Origin: an uncultured Clostridia bacterium
GTDB taxonomy: Bacteria > Bacillota > Clostridia > Christensenellales > Borkfalkiaceae
NCBI GenBank assembly: GCA_947053545.1
Contig: CAMRSY010000009.1
Location: 1 to 56,595 of the forward strand
Reading direction: 5' to 3'
DNA length: 56,595 nucleotides
How positions within the stretch are numbered: the first letter of the stretch is position 1; every line of letters begins with the position of its first letter. Position numbers and translations under genes: made by a program. The notes below the pieces were generated by a model that was given only the letters and a program-made list of their open reading frames with translations, ran no database searches and was not told the DNA's origin. Positions 26,999 to 35,994 of this stretch are shown here, in pieces.

Positions 26999-27039
26999 GC
27001 GCCGTTGCAACAAATTATATAAATCGTTTAAGCGGCGCC
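26999..27039 (-). terminator. loose hairpin between aspS and gatC
   Basis: GGCGCCG and CGGCGCC are 27 bases apart and could pair. No T-run follows, so this is at most a partial block and probably allows read-through into gatCAB. Confidence 0.35.
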
Positions 27040-27076
27040 TTCGCTTTGATGAATTGCCTTTATAACTTTGATATTG

Positions 27077-28822
27077 TTAGTTGCGTACTTTTATGTGAAC
27101 TTCCCTTAGCTGGGTTTCGGTAACCTCGTTGGGCGCGCCGCACATTAAATCCTGCGCAGACGCGGACATAGGGAAAGCGATAACCTCGCGTATATTCTCC
27201 TCGTTTCTCAACAGCATTATCATTCTGTCCACGCCCGGTGCCATTCCTGCGTGAGGAGGCGCGCCGAACATGAACGCCGTGTAAAGGGCGCCGAACTTGT
27301 CTTTTAAAGTCTGCTCGTCGTATCCAGCTATTTCAAACGCCTTAACCATTATATCCAAATCGTGATTACGCACCGCGCCTGAAGAAAGCTCTACGCCGTT
27401 GCACACAATGTCGTACTGATATGCAAGAATATCCAGCGGGTCCTTGCTTTCCAGTGCTTCCAACCCGCCCTGAGGCATTGAGAAGGGATTGTGCGTAAAG
27501 CCTACTTTGCCCGTTTCCTCGTCCGTTTCGAACATAGGGAAATCGTTAATGAAACAGAAACGGTACGCGTTCTTCTCCGTCAAGCCGAGTTTTTCGCCCA
27601 GCTCGTTTCTTATCTGACCCGCAAACTTAGGAGCCTTATCCTTATTATCGGCAATAAAGAAAATTGTGTCGCCCACCTCAAGGCTTCCCAGCTTTCTCAT
27701 TTCTTCCTTCAGTTCGGCAGGAATAAATTTATCGATAGGTCCTTTATAAGTTCCGTCTGGCAAAACCTCCAGATAGCCCAAGCCGCCCATACCTATAGAC
27801 AGGGCGAAAGCCAAAAGCTTTTCGTGGAAACCTTTGCTCATTTCCGCGTGCACCTTAACCGCCCTTACGCACTTGTTCTGAAAGGGTTTAAACGTGCATT
27901 TATTGAAAAATTCGGACAAATCGATAATTCTGAGCGGGTTGCGCAGGTCGGGTTTATCGGTGCCGAATTCAAGCATTGCCTGCTTATAGGGGATTACGGG
28001 GAAGGGCGCCTTTGTAACGGCGTAACCTTCCGGTGCAAATTTTTTAAACGTTTCGGACAACACCTCTTCGCCCGTCTTGAAAACGTCTTCCTGCGTGGCG
28101 AAAGCCATTTCGAAATCGAGCTGGTAAAACTCGCCGGGGGAGCGGTCGGCGCGCGCATCCTCGTCGCGGAAACAGGGCGCTATCTGAAAATATTTGTCTA
28201 TGCCCGAAACCATTAAAAGCTGTTTATACTGCTGGGGCGCCTGGGGAAGGGCATAAAACTTACCCTTGTAGCGGCGCGAAGGCACGATATAGTCGCGCGC
28301 GCCCTCGGGACTTGACGCGCAGAGTATGGGCGTTTGCACCTCCAAAAAGCCCATTTGCATCATCTTTTCGCGCAGGAAAGAAATTACTTGCGAACGGAAA
28401 ACCACGTTGTCTTTAACTTTGCGGTTTCTTAAATCGAGGAAGCGGTATTTAAGCCTTATATCCTCGCGCGTTTCTTTCGACGTGATTATTTCGAAAGGAA
28501 GCTGTTCGCGAACCTTGCCCAAAACTTTAACCGTTTTGCAGTTTAATTCAACCGTACCCGAAGGTATTTTGGGGTTGTAAGTTTCTTCGTCGCGCTGCTC
28601 GATTACGCCCGAAACGGAAATACAGTCCTCTTTATTCAAGCCGTTTAACAGCGACGTGTCGCGCATTACAACCTGAACCACGCCGTAATAATCCCTTAAA
28701 TCGATAAATGAAACGCCGCCGTGGTCGCGCACGTTTTCTATCCAGCCCGCAAGCGTAACCTCGCTGCCGACAAGCTTTTCGCTTATTTCGTTTGCTGTTT
28801 TAGTACGGTATAAAGTGCTCAT
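27077..28822 (-). CDS. aspS: aspartyl-tRNA synthetase, probably non-discriminating
   Basis: AspRS charges tRNA(Asp), and in organisms lacking AsnRS also tRNA(Asn). The 581-residue product is bacterial-type: an OB-fold anticodon domain (about 15-105), motif 2 with FRDEDARADRSPGEFYQLD, a GAD insertion domain in the middle, and motif 3 GMAPGVDRMIMLL near the end. The ATG at 28822 has an AAGGAG ribosome site. The open frame runs 31 codons further into the T-box leader but is not coding. The non-discriminating role is inferred from gatCAB downstream and Asn-type specifier candidates. Confidence 0.95.
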   Translation of the reverse strand: MSTLYRTKTANEISEKLVGSEVTLAGWIENVRDHGGVSFIDLRDYYGVVQVVMRDTSLLNGLNKEDCISVSGVIEQRDEETYNPKIPSGTVELNCKTVKVLGKVREQLPFEIITSKETREDIRLKYRFLDLRNRKVKDNVVFRSQVISFLREKMMQMGFLEVQTPILCASSPEGARDYIVPSRRYKGKFYALPQAPQQYKQLLMVSGIDKYFQIAPCFRDEDARADRSPGEFYQLDFEMAFATQEDVFKTGEEVLSETFKKFAPEGYAVTKAPFPVIPYKQAMLEFGTDKPDLRNPLRIIDLSEFFNKCTFKPFQNKCVRAVKVHAEMSKGFHEKLLAFALSIGMGGLGYLEVLPDGTYKGPIDKFIPAELKEEMRKLGSLEVGDTIFFIADNKDKAPKFAGQIRNELGEKLGLTEKNAYRFCFINDFPMFETDEETGKVGFTHNPFSMPQGGLEALESKDPLDILAYQYDIVCNGVELSSGAVRNHDLDIMVKAFEIAGYDEQTLKDKFGALYTAFMFGAPPHAGMAPGVDRMIMLLRNEENIREVIAFPMSASAQDLMCGAPNEVTETQLREVHIKVRN

Positions 28823-28844
28823 ATTTATTGCTCCTTTTTTAATT

Positions 28845-28888
28845 AAAAAAATCCCGCGAAATACTTTTTGCAAAAGTATCTCTCGGGA
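28845..28888 (-). terminator. T-box-controlled terminator before aspS
   Basis: TCCCG/CGGGA plus ATACTTTT/AAAAGTAT form a long stem with a short loop. On the minus strand the stem is followed by seven T. The left arm overlaps the antiterminator side of the T-box. Confidence 0.88.
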
Positions 28889-29131
28889 CGAATGATTATT
28901 CGCGGTACCACCCAAGTTACCTGCGGCTTACAAGCCTTCAGGTCGCTTTAAACCGCTTACGCGGGTTTTACGGCTTACCCTACTTTTCGCGCAAAATTTC
29001 CGCGTGTTCGGATAAGCGGCTCGAAAGTGTTATTCGCGCAATTCCTGCATACGGGGCTTTCACCTGCCCCCGCTCTCTGTAAAGCGGTGAAATACTGCGG
29101 AACGTGTCTTTGTCTCAGCCTTTGACTATTT
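28845..29131 (-). promoter_or_regulatory. T-box riboswitch leader of aspS-gatCAB
   Basis: The leader binds uncharged tRNA to prevent termination. The conserved T-box core TGGGTGGTACCGCG lies at 28901-28914. Stem I features include AGAGAG, AGGTGAAA, and AGTA directly after a 5' arm (29097-29102, GCGGAA on plus) that pairs with 28998-29003. Opposite the AGTA, in the specifier loop position, lies CCGAACAC; its AAC (29006-29008) is an Asn codon. A second AAC occurs at 29029-29031. No GAC (Asp) is present in this arm. The terminator follows at 28845-28888. Confidence 0.92.
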
Positions 29132-29137
29132 GATTTA

Positions 29138-29166
29138 ATTATAAAGTTATTTTGCGCGGATGTCAA
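29138..29166 (-). promoter_or_regulatory. consensus sigma-A promoter of the T-box leader
   Basis: On the minus strand TTGACA (29161-29166), 17 bases, TATAAT (29138-29143): a full consensus match. The transcript would begin near 29131, just before stem I. Confidence 0.9.
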
Positions 29167-29291
29167 ATATTATTGCGTTTGTTTAACATATTCTCTGCAG
29201 ATAAGTTCGCAAATTGAAATTTTATTACAATACGCAACTGTAATACGACCGCGTAATCACGGCAGACAATATATTGAAAATCCTTTCAACT

Positions 29292-29325
29292 AAAAAAAAG
29301 ACGCGCGGTTTCTTTTCCCGCGCGG
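29292..29325 (-). terminator. intrinsic terminator downstream of rarA
   Basis: CGCGCGG and CCGCGCG pair around an A-rich loop, followed on the minus strand by TCTTTTTTTT. Confidence 0.88.
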
Positions 29326-29332
29326 AATATAC

Positions 29333-30643
29333 TTAATTAGTTTTTCCCTTTTGCCTGCGTATTTCCTTTACCGCCTTTTCAAATCCGTTATCGGAAGGAA
29401 CGTAATAAATTTTGTCTTTCAGTTTATCGGGCAGGTACTGCTGCTCAACGTATCCGCCGTAATCGTGCGGGTATTTGTATTTGCCGCTTTGCGCCTTTGC
29501 GGATTTATCGCCGAAAGTGTTGTCCTTTAAATACGGCGGAACTCCGTCGTCGTCGCGTACCTTCACCGCGTCGGACTTCGCTGCATTCATAGCCGTTACA
29601 ACCGAATTTGACTTAGGGGCTTCGCACACGTAAATTATAGCGTTTGAAAGGGGAATGAGCCCTTCGGGATAACCTATTTTTTCAAAAGCCGTTAGCGCCG
29701 ACGTTGCAACAACCAAAGCGTTGGGGTCGGCCATTCCCACGTCCTCGGACGAATGAACGATTAGTCTGCGCAGAATGATAAGCGGATCGCCCCCACCCTC
29801 TATTATCCTCATTGCATAATAGAGCGCGGCGTTGGAATCGCTGCCTCTAAGCGACTTGCAAAAGGCGGATAAATAGTCGTAAAACGCGTCCTCGTTATAG
29901 GACAGCGATTTTTTTTGTATAGACTGTTCGGCGTCGGAAAGAGTAACCTTTATTTTGCCGTTTTCGTTTAACGGCGTCGTCAATACCGCGAGTTCGAGCG
30001 CGTTATACGCCGCGCGCAGGTCGCCGCCCGCCATAGCCGCAATATGTGCTATCGCCGCACCTTCCACCTCGGCTAAATATTCGCCCAAACCGCGCCGTTT
30101 ATCCTTCAACGCTTTATGTAACGCACCCTGTATGTCCTCTTCAGAAAGCCTTTTAAATTCGAACACCCTGCACCGCGAAACAATCGCGGGAGTCATTGAA
30201 GCGAACGGATTTTCGGTTGTGGAGCCTATGAATATTACCGTACCCTTTTCTATTGCGGGAAGCAGACTGTCGGACTGGGTTTTGTTGAAGCGGTGACATT
30301 CGTCAAGCATTAAGTAGGTGCGCTTATTGTAAAGTTTTAAATTGTCCTCCGCGGTTTTTACCGCCGCCTTGACGTCGGCAACGCCGGACTGAACGGCGTT
30401 TAATTTTATAAACTCGCCGTGCGTTGTCGAAGCGATAATATTTGCGAGCGTGGTTTTACCCGTTCCCGGAGGTCCCCAGAATATGCAGCTTCCCAATCTG
30501 TCCAGCGATATTGCGCGGCGCAAAAGCGAGCCTTCAGCAACAATGTGCTTCTGCCCTACAAAGTCGTTTAAGTTGTTTGCGCGCATACGCTCGGCAAGCG
30601 GTTTCGCCTTTTCTTCGTTGCCGTTTAAATCGAATAAATCCAT
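29333..30643 (-). CDS. rarA: replication-associated recombination protein RarA (MgsA)
   Basis: RarA is an AAA+ ATPase acting at stalled replication forks, related to clamp loaders. The 436-residue product shows Walker A GPPGTGKT (57-64), Walker B with DECH (114-117), sensor 1 in GSTTENP, and the long C-terminal tetramerisation region (SSEDVGMADPNAL, YPHDYGGYVEQQYLP). It follows the patatin-like gene after 20 bases, so both are likely co-transcribed. Confidence 0.96.
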   Translation of the reverse strand: MDLFDLNGNEEKAKPLAERMRANNLNDFVGQKHIVAEGSLLRRAISLDRLGSCIFWGPPGTGKTTLANIIASTTHGEFIKLNAVQSGVADVKAAVKTAEDNLKLYNKRTYLMLDECHRFNKTQSDSLLPAIEKGTVIFIGSTTENPFASMTPAIVSRCRVFEFKRLSEEDIQGALHKALKDKRRGLGEYLAEVEGAAIAHIAAMAGGDLRAAYNALELAVLTTPLNENGKIKVTLSDAEQSIQKKSLSYNEDAFYDYLSAFCKSLRGSDSNAALYYAMRIIEGGGDPLIILRRLIVHSSEDVGMADPNALVVATSALTAFEKIGYPEGLIPLSNAIIYVCEAPKSNSVVTAMNAAKSDAVKVRDDDGVPPYLKDNTFGDKSAKAQSGKYKYPHDYGGYVEQQYLPDKLKDKIYYVPSDNGFEKAVKEIRRQKGKTN

Positions 30644-30663
30644 AGCTGTAAACCGGTTTAAAA

Positions 30664-31455
30664 TTATTTAATAAACTTTTTTATTTCTTTAATTTTGGAT
30701 TTGGTTACGGCATATCCCTCGTCAAACGCCTTTTCAGCGTCTTTAACGGCGTATTGGCTTAACCCCTTCATTTCGGGCACAAGCCACAATTCGTTTTTCG
30801 TACCGTAAAGCTTTTTCTTCATTTCAGACGCGTTGTAATCCATTATGTCGAATATGCGCATTACCATTGTAACGATATTTTTTACCTGTCCGACGCTTTC
30901 GCCCGTATTATCCAAAACGTCTACCGCAATTACGACGTCGGCGCCCATTTCCTTGCATTGCTCGGTAGGCACACGGCAAAGAACTCCGCCGTCTATTAAA
31001 AGCTTTTTATCCAGTTTGACGGGGGGAAAGATTGTTGGCATCGAACTGGAAGCCGCCACCGCAGTTGCCACTTTCCCTTCCGACAATGTGACCAGCCTGC
31101 CCGAATACAGGTCGCTTGCAACGCACCTGAACGGTATTTTTAAGTCGGAAAAATTAGTTTCGCCCAGTTTGGAAAGAAGCATATTGCGCATTTTGTTGCC
31201 CCTTGTAAGCGCAAGGCGGGTTATTGGAACCGCCGTGATATCTATCAGCTGAATGGCCTTAAGCTTTTTTACCAAACGGTACATTTCTTCTACCGACAGT
31301 CCGCTTGCATAGCCCGCGCCTATAACCGAGCCCATAGAACAACCGGTTATATAATCGGGCACAATACCCTCTTCTTCCAGCGCCTTTAATACGCCGAGGT
31401 GCGCAACCCCGCGCGAACCGCCGCTGCCTAAAGCAAGTCCTATCTTTTTACTCAT
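30664..31455 (-). CDS. patatin-like phospholipase (RssA/YchK-type)
   Basis: This is a 263-residue Ser-Asp lipase-like protein. The oxyanion loop GSGGSRG (residues 10-16), nucleophile elbow GCSMG (Ser40) and catalytic Asp in LIDGGVL (Asp155) are all intact, so it is probably active. The natural lipid or acyl-protein substrate is unknown. An AAAGG ribosome site precedes the ATG. Only 32 bases separate it from the divergent ylbJ, so the promoters of both must reach into coding sequence. Confidence 0.9.
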   Translation of the reverse strand: MSKKIGLALGSGGSRGVAHLGVLKALEEEGIVPDYITGCSMGSVIGAGYASGLSVEEMYRLVKKLKAIQLIDITAVPITRLALTRGNKMRNMLLSKLGETNFSDLKIPFRCVASDLYSGRLVTLSEGKVATAVAASSSMPTIFPPVKLDKKLLIDGGVLCRVPTEQCKEMGADVVIAVDVLDNTGESVGQVKNIVTMVMRIFDIMDYNASEMKKKLYGTKNELWLVPEMKGLSQYAVKDAEKAFDEGYAVTKSKIKEIKKFIK

Positions 31456-31487
31456 ATTTTAACCTTTAAAATAATAATTATTAGCGT

Positions 31488-32435
31488 ATGAATTTTAAAA
31501 AAGCCGCCGCCTGCGCGGTACTTATATTTTTCGGAGCGGTGCTGGTAATTTTCCCCGACCGCTATCTTTCGGTTTGTTTCGACGGACTTTGCCTGTGGGC
31601 GGGAAGCGTGCTTCCATCACTTTTTCCGTTTATGGTAATCACCCTGCTTTTAATAAAGATGGGCGCCGCCCAGATTGCGGCAAAGCCGTTTAACAAATTT
31701 TCGCGCAAGCTTAAACTGCCAAACGTTGGAATGCCGCTGTTTTTAATGAGCGTATTTTCCGGCTATCCCGCGGGCAGCCGCATTTTATGCGAGTACTGCG
31801 AGCAAGGACTGATAGATAAAAGCGAGGCAAAAAAACTTGCGCCGCTGCTTTCCACCTGCGGCCCGCTGTTTGCCCTGGGCACGGTGGGAACGCGAGCCTT
31901 CGGCGGCAACGGAGCGGGCGTAAAACTTTTGTGCGCCTGTATTGTGTCCGTAATAGTATCGTCGCTTGTTTACTGCCTTATTTCCGGACGAAAGCAGGAC
32001 GCACCGCCCGAACGAAAGCTTAATAACGCCGGCAGCGACGTACTTTATTCAAGCTTTTACGGCGGCGTTACCGCTTGTCTGGTTGCGGGAGGGTTTATCT
32101 GCTTTTTTTATACCCTGTCGCAAGTTATTGCCGATTTCGATATTTTTAAGCCGCTATCATTTCTGCTTGCGCCGCTTTTCGGCAAAGAAGCGGCCAAAGG
32201 TTTATGTTCGGGACTGTGCGAAGCTACCGGCGGGTGTTTTGCTCTGTCTTCCGCGGGCGGATTTTTCGCCCTGCCGCTGGCGGGATTTTTAATAACTTTC
32301 GGCGGAGCTTCGATTCTATTGCAACAGCTTTGTTACCTTACCAGGTGCGGTGTAAAGCCTGCGTTTTTTATAATTTTCAAGTTTATTCAGGGCGTTATAT
32401 GCTTCGGCCTTTTATGCCTGTTTTCACTTTGGTAA
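31488..32435 (+). CDS. ylbJ: YlbJ-like sporulation integral membrane protein
   Basis: The 315-residue protein has about eight membrane segments and the YlbJ landmarks: WAGSVLPSLFPFMV, SGYPAGSRI and LLSTCGPLFALGTVG. In Bacillus YlbJ is SigE-controlled and needed for a normal spore cortex; family members resemble nucleoside-recognition (Gate) transporters. No Shine-Dalgarno is seen ahead of the ATG. The end overlaps the 3' end of convergent pheA by 12 bases. Confidence 0.88.
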   Translation: MNFKKAAACAVLIFFGAVLVIFPDRYLSVCFDGLCLWAGSVLPSLFPFMVITLLLIKMGAAQIAAKPFNKFSRKLKLPNVGMPLFLMSVFSGYPAGSRILCEYCEQGLIDKSEAKKLAPLLSTCGPLFALGTVGTRAFGGNGAGVKLLCACIVSVIVSSLVYCLISGRKQDAPPERKLNNAGSDVLYSSFYGGVTACLVAGGFICFFYTLSQVIADFDIFKPLSFLLAPLFGKEAAKGLCSGLCEATGGCFALSSAGGFFALPLAGFLITFGGASILLQQLCYLTRCGVKPAFFIIFKFIQGVICFGLLCLFSLW

Positions 32436-33248
32436 TCCGCTTTTATAGCAACCTATTAATTTAAAAGAATGAGCCGTTTCCGCAAGTTTTTTAAGCACGG
32501 CTTTAACCTTTAAATCCGAATAGTCGCCCTCGGTTTCCATAAAAAACCTGAACTCGCCCGTTCTGTTTTTTATGGGGCGGCTTTCAATTTCGGTCATATT
32601 TATTCCGCCATCTTTCAACACGTTCAGCAGTTCGACAAGCGCCCCAACCCTGTGGCGGCACGTAACGGAAAAGAAAATTCTGTCCGATACGGCGTCCTCT
32701 TCAGGTGCGCCGCGCTTTAAAAGCAAAAACTGCGTGAAATTATTTTTTTCGTCGGAAATATTGTAAGGGGAAAGTTCGAATCCTTCCTTTAAGCAGTGCG
32801 CGCCAATAATGCCCGCGTCGCTTAAGTTTTTTATTTTTCCTATGCAATCGGCTGTAGACGGCGTTTCGAAAAGCTGCGCCGCGGGGAAATTTTCGGCAAG
32901 ATATTTCGCGCACTGACCAAGCGCCTGAGCGTGCGAATAAATATTTCTTATTTCTTTTTTATCTGCGCCCTTCAAGGTTATAAGGCGGTGGTCGATCTCA
33001 AGCGCGCACGCAGCGCACGCGTGTATGTTCTCCGCCGCCTGCAAAAGGTCGAGATTTTGCGTTACCGCGCCGTTTAAAGTATTTTCTATAGGAATTACAG
33101 CAGCGTTTATCTCGCCGTTCGATAGCGCGGCAAAAAGGGTGTAAAAGGACGGATAAGCAACTTTTTCGTCGCCCGCGCACATTTTTTTCGCCGCGATTTC
33201 GCTGTAAGTTCCCTTAGGTCCCAGATAACCTGTTAAACCGTTGCTCAT
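32424..33248 (-). CDS. pheA: prephenate dehydratase with ACT domain
   Basis: PheA converts prephenate to phenylpyruvate for phenylalanine synthesis. The 274-residue monofunctional enzyme has GYLGPKGTYSE at the N-terminus, IPIENTLNGAV, and a C-terminal ACT domain with the ESRP motif (about residue 218) that binds Phe for feedback. The catalytic TRF motif reads TQF here (NNFTQFLLL): the active-site Thr is kept and the Arg is replaced by Gln. A GGAGGG ribosome site precedes the ATG. It is the last gene of a seven-gene operon, after DAHP synthase, so the first and a late step of Phe synthesis are co-expressed. Confidence 0.94.
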   Translation of the reverse strand: MSNGLTGYLGPKGTYSEIAAKKMCAGDEKVAYPSFYTLFAALSNGEINAAVIPIENTLNGAVTQNLDLLQAAENIHACAACALEIDHRLITLKGADKKEIRNIYSHAQALGQCAKYLAENFPAAQLFETPSTADCIGKIKNLSDAGIIGAHCLKEGFELSPYNISDEKNNFTQFLLLKRGAPEEDAVSDRIFFSVTCRHRVGALVELLNVLKDGGINMTEIESRPIKNRTGEFRFFMETEGDYSDLKVKAVLKKLAETAHSFKLIGCYKSGLPK

Positions 33249-33307
33249 ACGCTTTTCACCCTCCTTTTTAACAATTAACCCCGTAATATGCCTTAATCAA
33301 CCGTCTT

Positions 33308-34330
33308 TTAAACTTTTTCGGCGATGTCGCAGATAAGCCTTTCGGTATCGCACCAGCCCAGACAGGGGTCGGTTATCGATTTGCCGTAAACCTTATCTTC
33401 GCTTTGGCTGCCCTCTTCCAGAAAACTTTCTATCATAAACCCTTTAACGTTATTTTTAAAGTCGTTGTCGTACAGGCGGTTGTTCATAACCTCTTCGCAT
33501 ATTCTTATCTGCTGTTTAAACTTTTTGCCGCTGTTAGAGTGGTTTGCGTCGATTATAATAGCGGGATTTTTAAGCCCCGACCTGGCATATCCTTCGATGA
33601 CCTGCATAACCGTTTCGTAATGGAAATTGGGAATATCGTTTCCGTAACCGTCCACGCCGCCGCGTAAAATTGCGTGGGCAAAGGGATTTCCAAGTGTTTT
33701 TACCTGCCAGCCGTTAAGCTTGAAAATCTGACCCGACTGCGCCGCGTAAATCGAATTTAACAGCACCATTATCGAACCGCTCATAGGATTTTTTATACCT
33801 ACGGGCACCTCTATCCCGCTGGATACAAGGCGGTGAAGCTGGTTTTCCGAACTGCGCGCGCCCACCGCCACATACGATAACAGGTCGTCGCAGTATTCGT
33901 AATTGGCTGGATACAGCATTTCGTCTGCCGCGGAAAGCCCGCTTATTTCAATAGCTTTTATATTCAAATCCCTTATTGTTTTTATTCCCTTTAAAATATC
34001 TTCCGATTTCGACGGGTCGGGCTGTGAGAACATACCCTTGTAGCCCACCCCTTTTGTGCGGGGTTTATTTGTATATATTCTGGGCACAAGCACAAGCTTG
34101 TCCTTAACACGTTCATTAAGCCTGCCCAGCCTTTCAACGTATTCCAGCACGGGTTTTTCGGCGTGAGCCGAACACGGACCGACTATAATAATTAGCCTGT
34201 CGCTTTTGCCGCTTATAACCTCGGATACGGCTTTATCCCTCTGCTCCTTTATTTTTTTAAGATTTTCCGACAGCGGAACCGCCGCTTTTATTTCTTCGGG
34301 TTCGGGTATGCGAATCTGCTTTTCAAACAT
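33308..34330 (-). CDS. aroF: 3-deoxy-7-phosphoheptulonate (DAHP) synthase, AroFGH class
   Basis: This enzyme condenses PEP and erythrose 4-phosphate, starting the shikimate pathway. The 340-residue product is the class I-alpha type found in E. coli (AroG/F/H), not the Bacillus type: IIIVGPCSAHAE, PRIYTNKPRTKGVGYKGM, ARSSENQLHR, GIKNPMSGS and IDANHSNSGK are visible. Its start overlaps the coaD end by eight bases. Regulation by an aromatic amino acid is expected, but which one cannot be read. Confidence 0.94.
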   Translation of the reverse strand: MFEKQIRIPEPEEIKAAVPLSENLKKIKEQRDKAVSEVISGKSDRLIIIVGPCSAHAEKPVLEYVERLGRLNERVKDKLVLVPRIYTNKPRTKGVGYKGMFSQPDPSKSEDILKGIKTIRDLNIKAIEISGLSAADEMLYPANYEYCDDLLSYVAVGARSSENQLHRLVSSGIEVPVGIKNPMSGSIMVLLNSIYAAQSGQIFKLNGWQVKTLGNPFAHAILRGGVDGYGNDIPNFHYETVMQVIEGYARSGLKNPAIIIDANHSNSGKKFKQQIRICEEVMNNRLYDNDFKNNVKGFMIESFLEEGSQSEDKVYGKSITDPCLGWCDTERLICDIAEKV

Positions 34331-34811
34331 TTTTTTCCTCCAACAATGCGTTTACGTCGCCTATTATTTCCATTGGAATTAGGTCGGCGTAGTCCTTTTT
34401 GAATTTTACCGAATTTCTTACAAGCGTAGAACTTACGTGCAAATCCTGCCGCGAAGCGGGAATATAGATAGTTATCATATCTTTTAAAAGCCTTTCGCTG
34501 GCAAAACGGTTGCGGTTTTCGTAATCGAAATCGATTGCGTCGCGCACTCCCCGCACATAAAACGGCGTGTTTTCTTCCAACAGCAAATCAACAGCCGCGC
34601 CGCTAAACGAACGCACTTTTACGCGCGCCTCGTCCGCGAACAGCTTGCGCACCAGAGAAAGCCTTTCCTCTTCGTTAAACAGGCATTTTTTTTCAGGGTT
34701 TACCATTACCGCTACGGTTACGCCGTCGAATATTTTAAGCGCCTTTTCCACAACGTATTTATGTCCTACCGTGGGCGGGTCGAACGTACCCGCAAACACG
34801 CAATTTTTCAC
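34323..34811 (-). CDS. coaD: phosphopantetheine adenylyltransferase
   Basis: CoaD makes dephospho-CoA from phosphopantetheine and ATP. The 162-residue product has the nucleotidyltransferase motif GTFDPPTVGH, the YVRGVRDAIDFDYE loop, and the C-terminal S-T-L-V-R box (HVSSTLVRN). rsmD ends two bases upstream, the usual Firmicute order rsmD-coaD. Confidence 0.96.
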   Translation of the reverse strand: MKNCVFAGTFDPPTVGHKYVVEKALKIFDGVTVAVMVNPEKKCLFNEEERLSLVRKLFADEARVKVRSFSGAAVDLLLEENTPFYVRGVRDAIDFDYENRNRFASERLLKDMITIYIPASRQDLHVSSTLVRNSVKFKKDYADLIPMEIIGDVNALLEEKNV

Positions 34812-34813
34812 TT

Positions 34814-35359
34814 TTAATCCTCGCTTTTCAATCTGAAAAAAGTTATGTAAGTTTTTCCGTACTTTCTTTCGTCGTACTTTTCAAGCCCGTCTATTTCACC
34901 CGCAAAAGCGCGGTCGCGCTCGTAAACCGCCACTCCGCCGTCGGTCAACAGCCTGCGTGCGGATATAATTTTCAGCGCTTTTTCACCGTAATCATCCGCG
35001 TACGGAGGGTCGATAAAAATAAGCCCGAACCTGTCATTAACCGACGTAAGGCAAGCAAGATAATCGCACCTTGTAATTTTGCAGGTCGACTGTTCGCCCA
35101 GCGCCGAAACGTTTTTTGTAAGCACGCCTATGCTTGCCGCCGACGCGTCGTTGAAATGCACTCTTTCGGCCCCGCGCGAAAGGCACTCCAGCCCCAGATT
35201 GCCGCTTCCGCAAAACAAATCCAAGACGTTTGCGCCCGCTATTTTAAACGACAAAATGTTAAAAAGACTTTCCTTTACCCTGTCAGCGGTCGGCCGTATA
35301 TCGCCGCCGGCAAATTCGGCAAGCTTTCTTCCGCGGTGTTTGCCGCCTATAATTCTCAC
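34814..35359 (-). CDS. rsmD: 16S rRNA (guanine-966 N2)-methyltransferase RsmD
   Basis: RsmD is a SAM-dependent methyltransferase acting on small-subunit rRNA. The 181-residue product begins MRIIGGKHRGRKL, has RPTADRVKESLFNIL, the SAM-binding VLDLFCGSGNLGLE and the catalytic FIDPPY motif. It overlaps the upstream membrane-protein gene by four bases. Confidence 0.96.
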   Translation of the reverse strand: MRIIGGKHRGRKLAEFAGGDIRPTADRVKESLFNILSFKIAGANVLDLFCGSGNLGLECLSRGAERVHFNDASAASIGVLTKNVSALGEQSTCKITRCDYLACLTSVNDRFGLIFIDPPYADDYGEKALKIISARRLLTDGGVAVYERDRAFAGEIDGLEKYDERKYGKTYITFFRLKSED

Positions 35360-35994
35360 TTTTTTCTTCCCTTTTTTGCCGAATTCTGTTCGGCTATGGC
35401 ACTCTGAATTTTTTGCTGCTTAAGCTTTCCGAGATGATATCCCAGCGTATGCGCCGCGACGGGAAGAATAATCATAATAAAATTGAGCGCCTGATAACTT
35501 TCGCCCAAATATGAAAAGGGAAAATACGCCCAACCGCACATATACTGCAGACAGAACGAACATACGCTGTTTGCGTAACACAGCTCGATTGTCTGGAAGA
35601 TTAGAAACGGCATGCACAGAACGGCGCCTATAAGAACGCCCTTCCACAAAGCGTATTCGCCGGTTTTGCAAACAACCGTAACGTCGGTTGAACCCAGTCC
35701 GCGTTTCTGTGCGTTTAAAACCGTTTTTCTGTACGCCGCGCCGCCGTTAGCCCTGCCGAACACAACCAGCGCCGCAGTTATCATTATTTCACCGCCGATA
35801 AGCGCTATTAAACTTACCGCAATATCTTTAGTGTAACTTGCGTAAGCCAGAATAGTCGAACTTATTACCAGCATCACGATAAGCGGAAAAGCGATACCTG
35901 CAAGCAGGTCTTTTATCTCCAGCAATATTTTGCGCGAAAGCGTACAGGTTTTAGCCGTATAATCCGAATCTGCCTGAAATTTATTTTCTTCCAA
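35356..35994 (-). CDS. uncharacterised four-TM membrane protein
   Basis: This 212-residue protein was not assigned to a family. It has a polar N-terminus of about 30 residues, hydrophobic segments near 33-50, 60-78, 117-135 and 165-185, and a basic C-terminal tail (KLKQQK, then KKGRKK). Several Cys occur between the third and fourth segments (LCYANSVCSFCLQYMCG), possibly structural. It sits in an operon between 5-formyl-THF cyclo-ligase and rsmD with overlaps on both sides (14 and 4 bases), so it is co-expressed with housekeeping genes. Confidence 0.7.
   Translation of the reverse strand: MEENKFQADSDYTAKTCTLSRKILLEIKDLLAGIAFPLIVMLVISSTILAYASYTKDIAVSLIALIGGEIMITAALVVFGRANGGAAYRKTVLNAQKRGLGSTDVTVVCKTGEYALWKGVLIGAVLCMPFLIFQTIELCYANSVCSFCLQYMCGWAYFPFSYLGESYQALNFIMIILPVAAHTLGYHLGKLKQQKIQSAIAEQNSAKKGRKK

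Noticed and set aside
28823-28915. 31-codon N-terminal extension of aspS
   Set aside because: It lies within the T-box terminator and antiterminator, and a strong ribosome site precedes the ATG at 28822.
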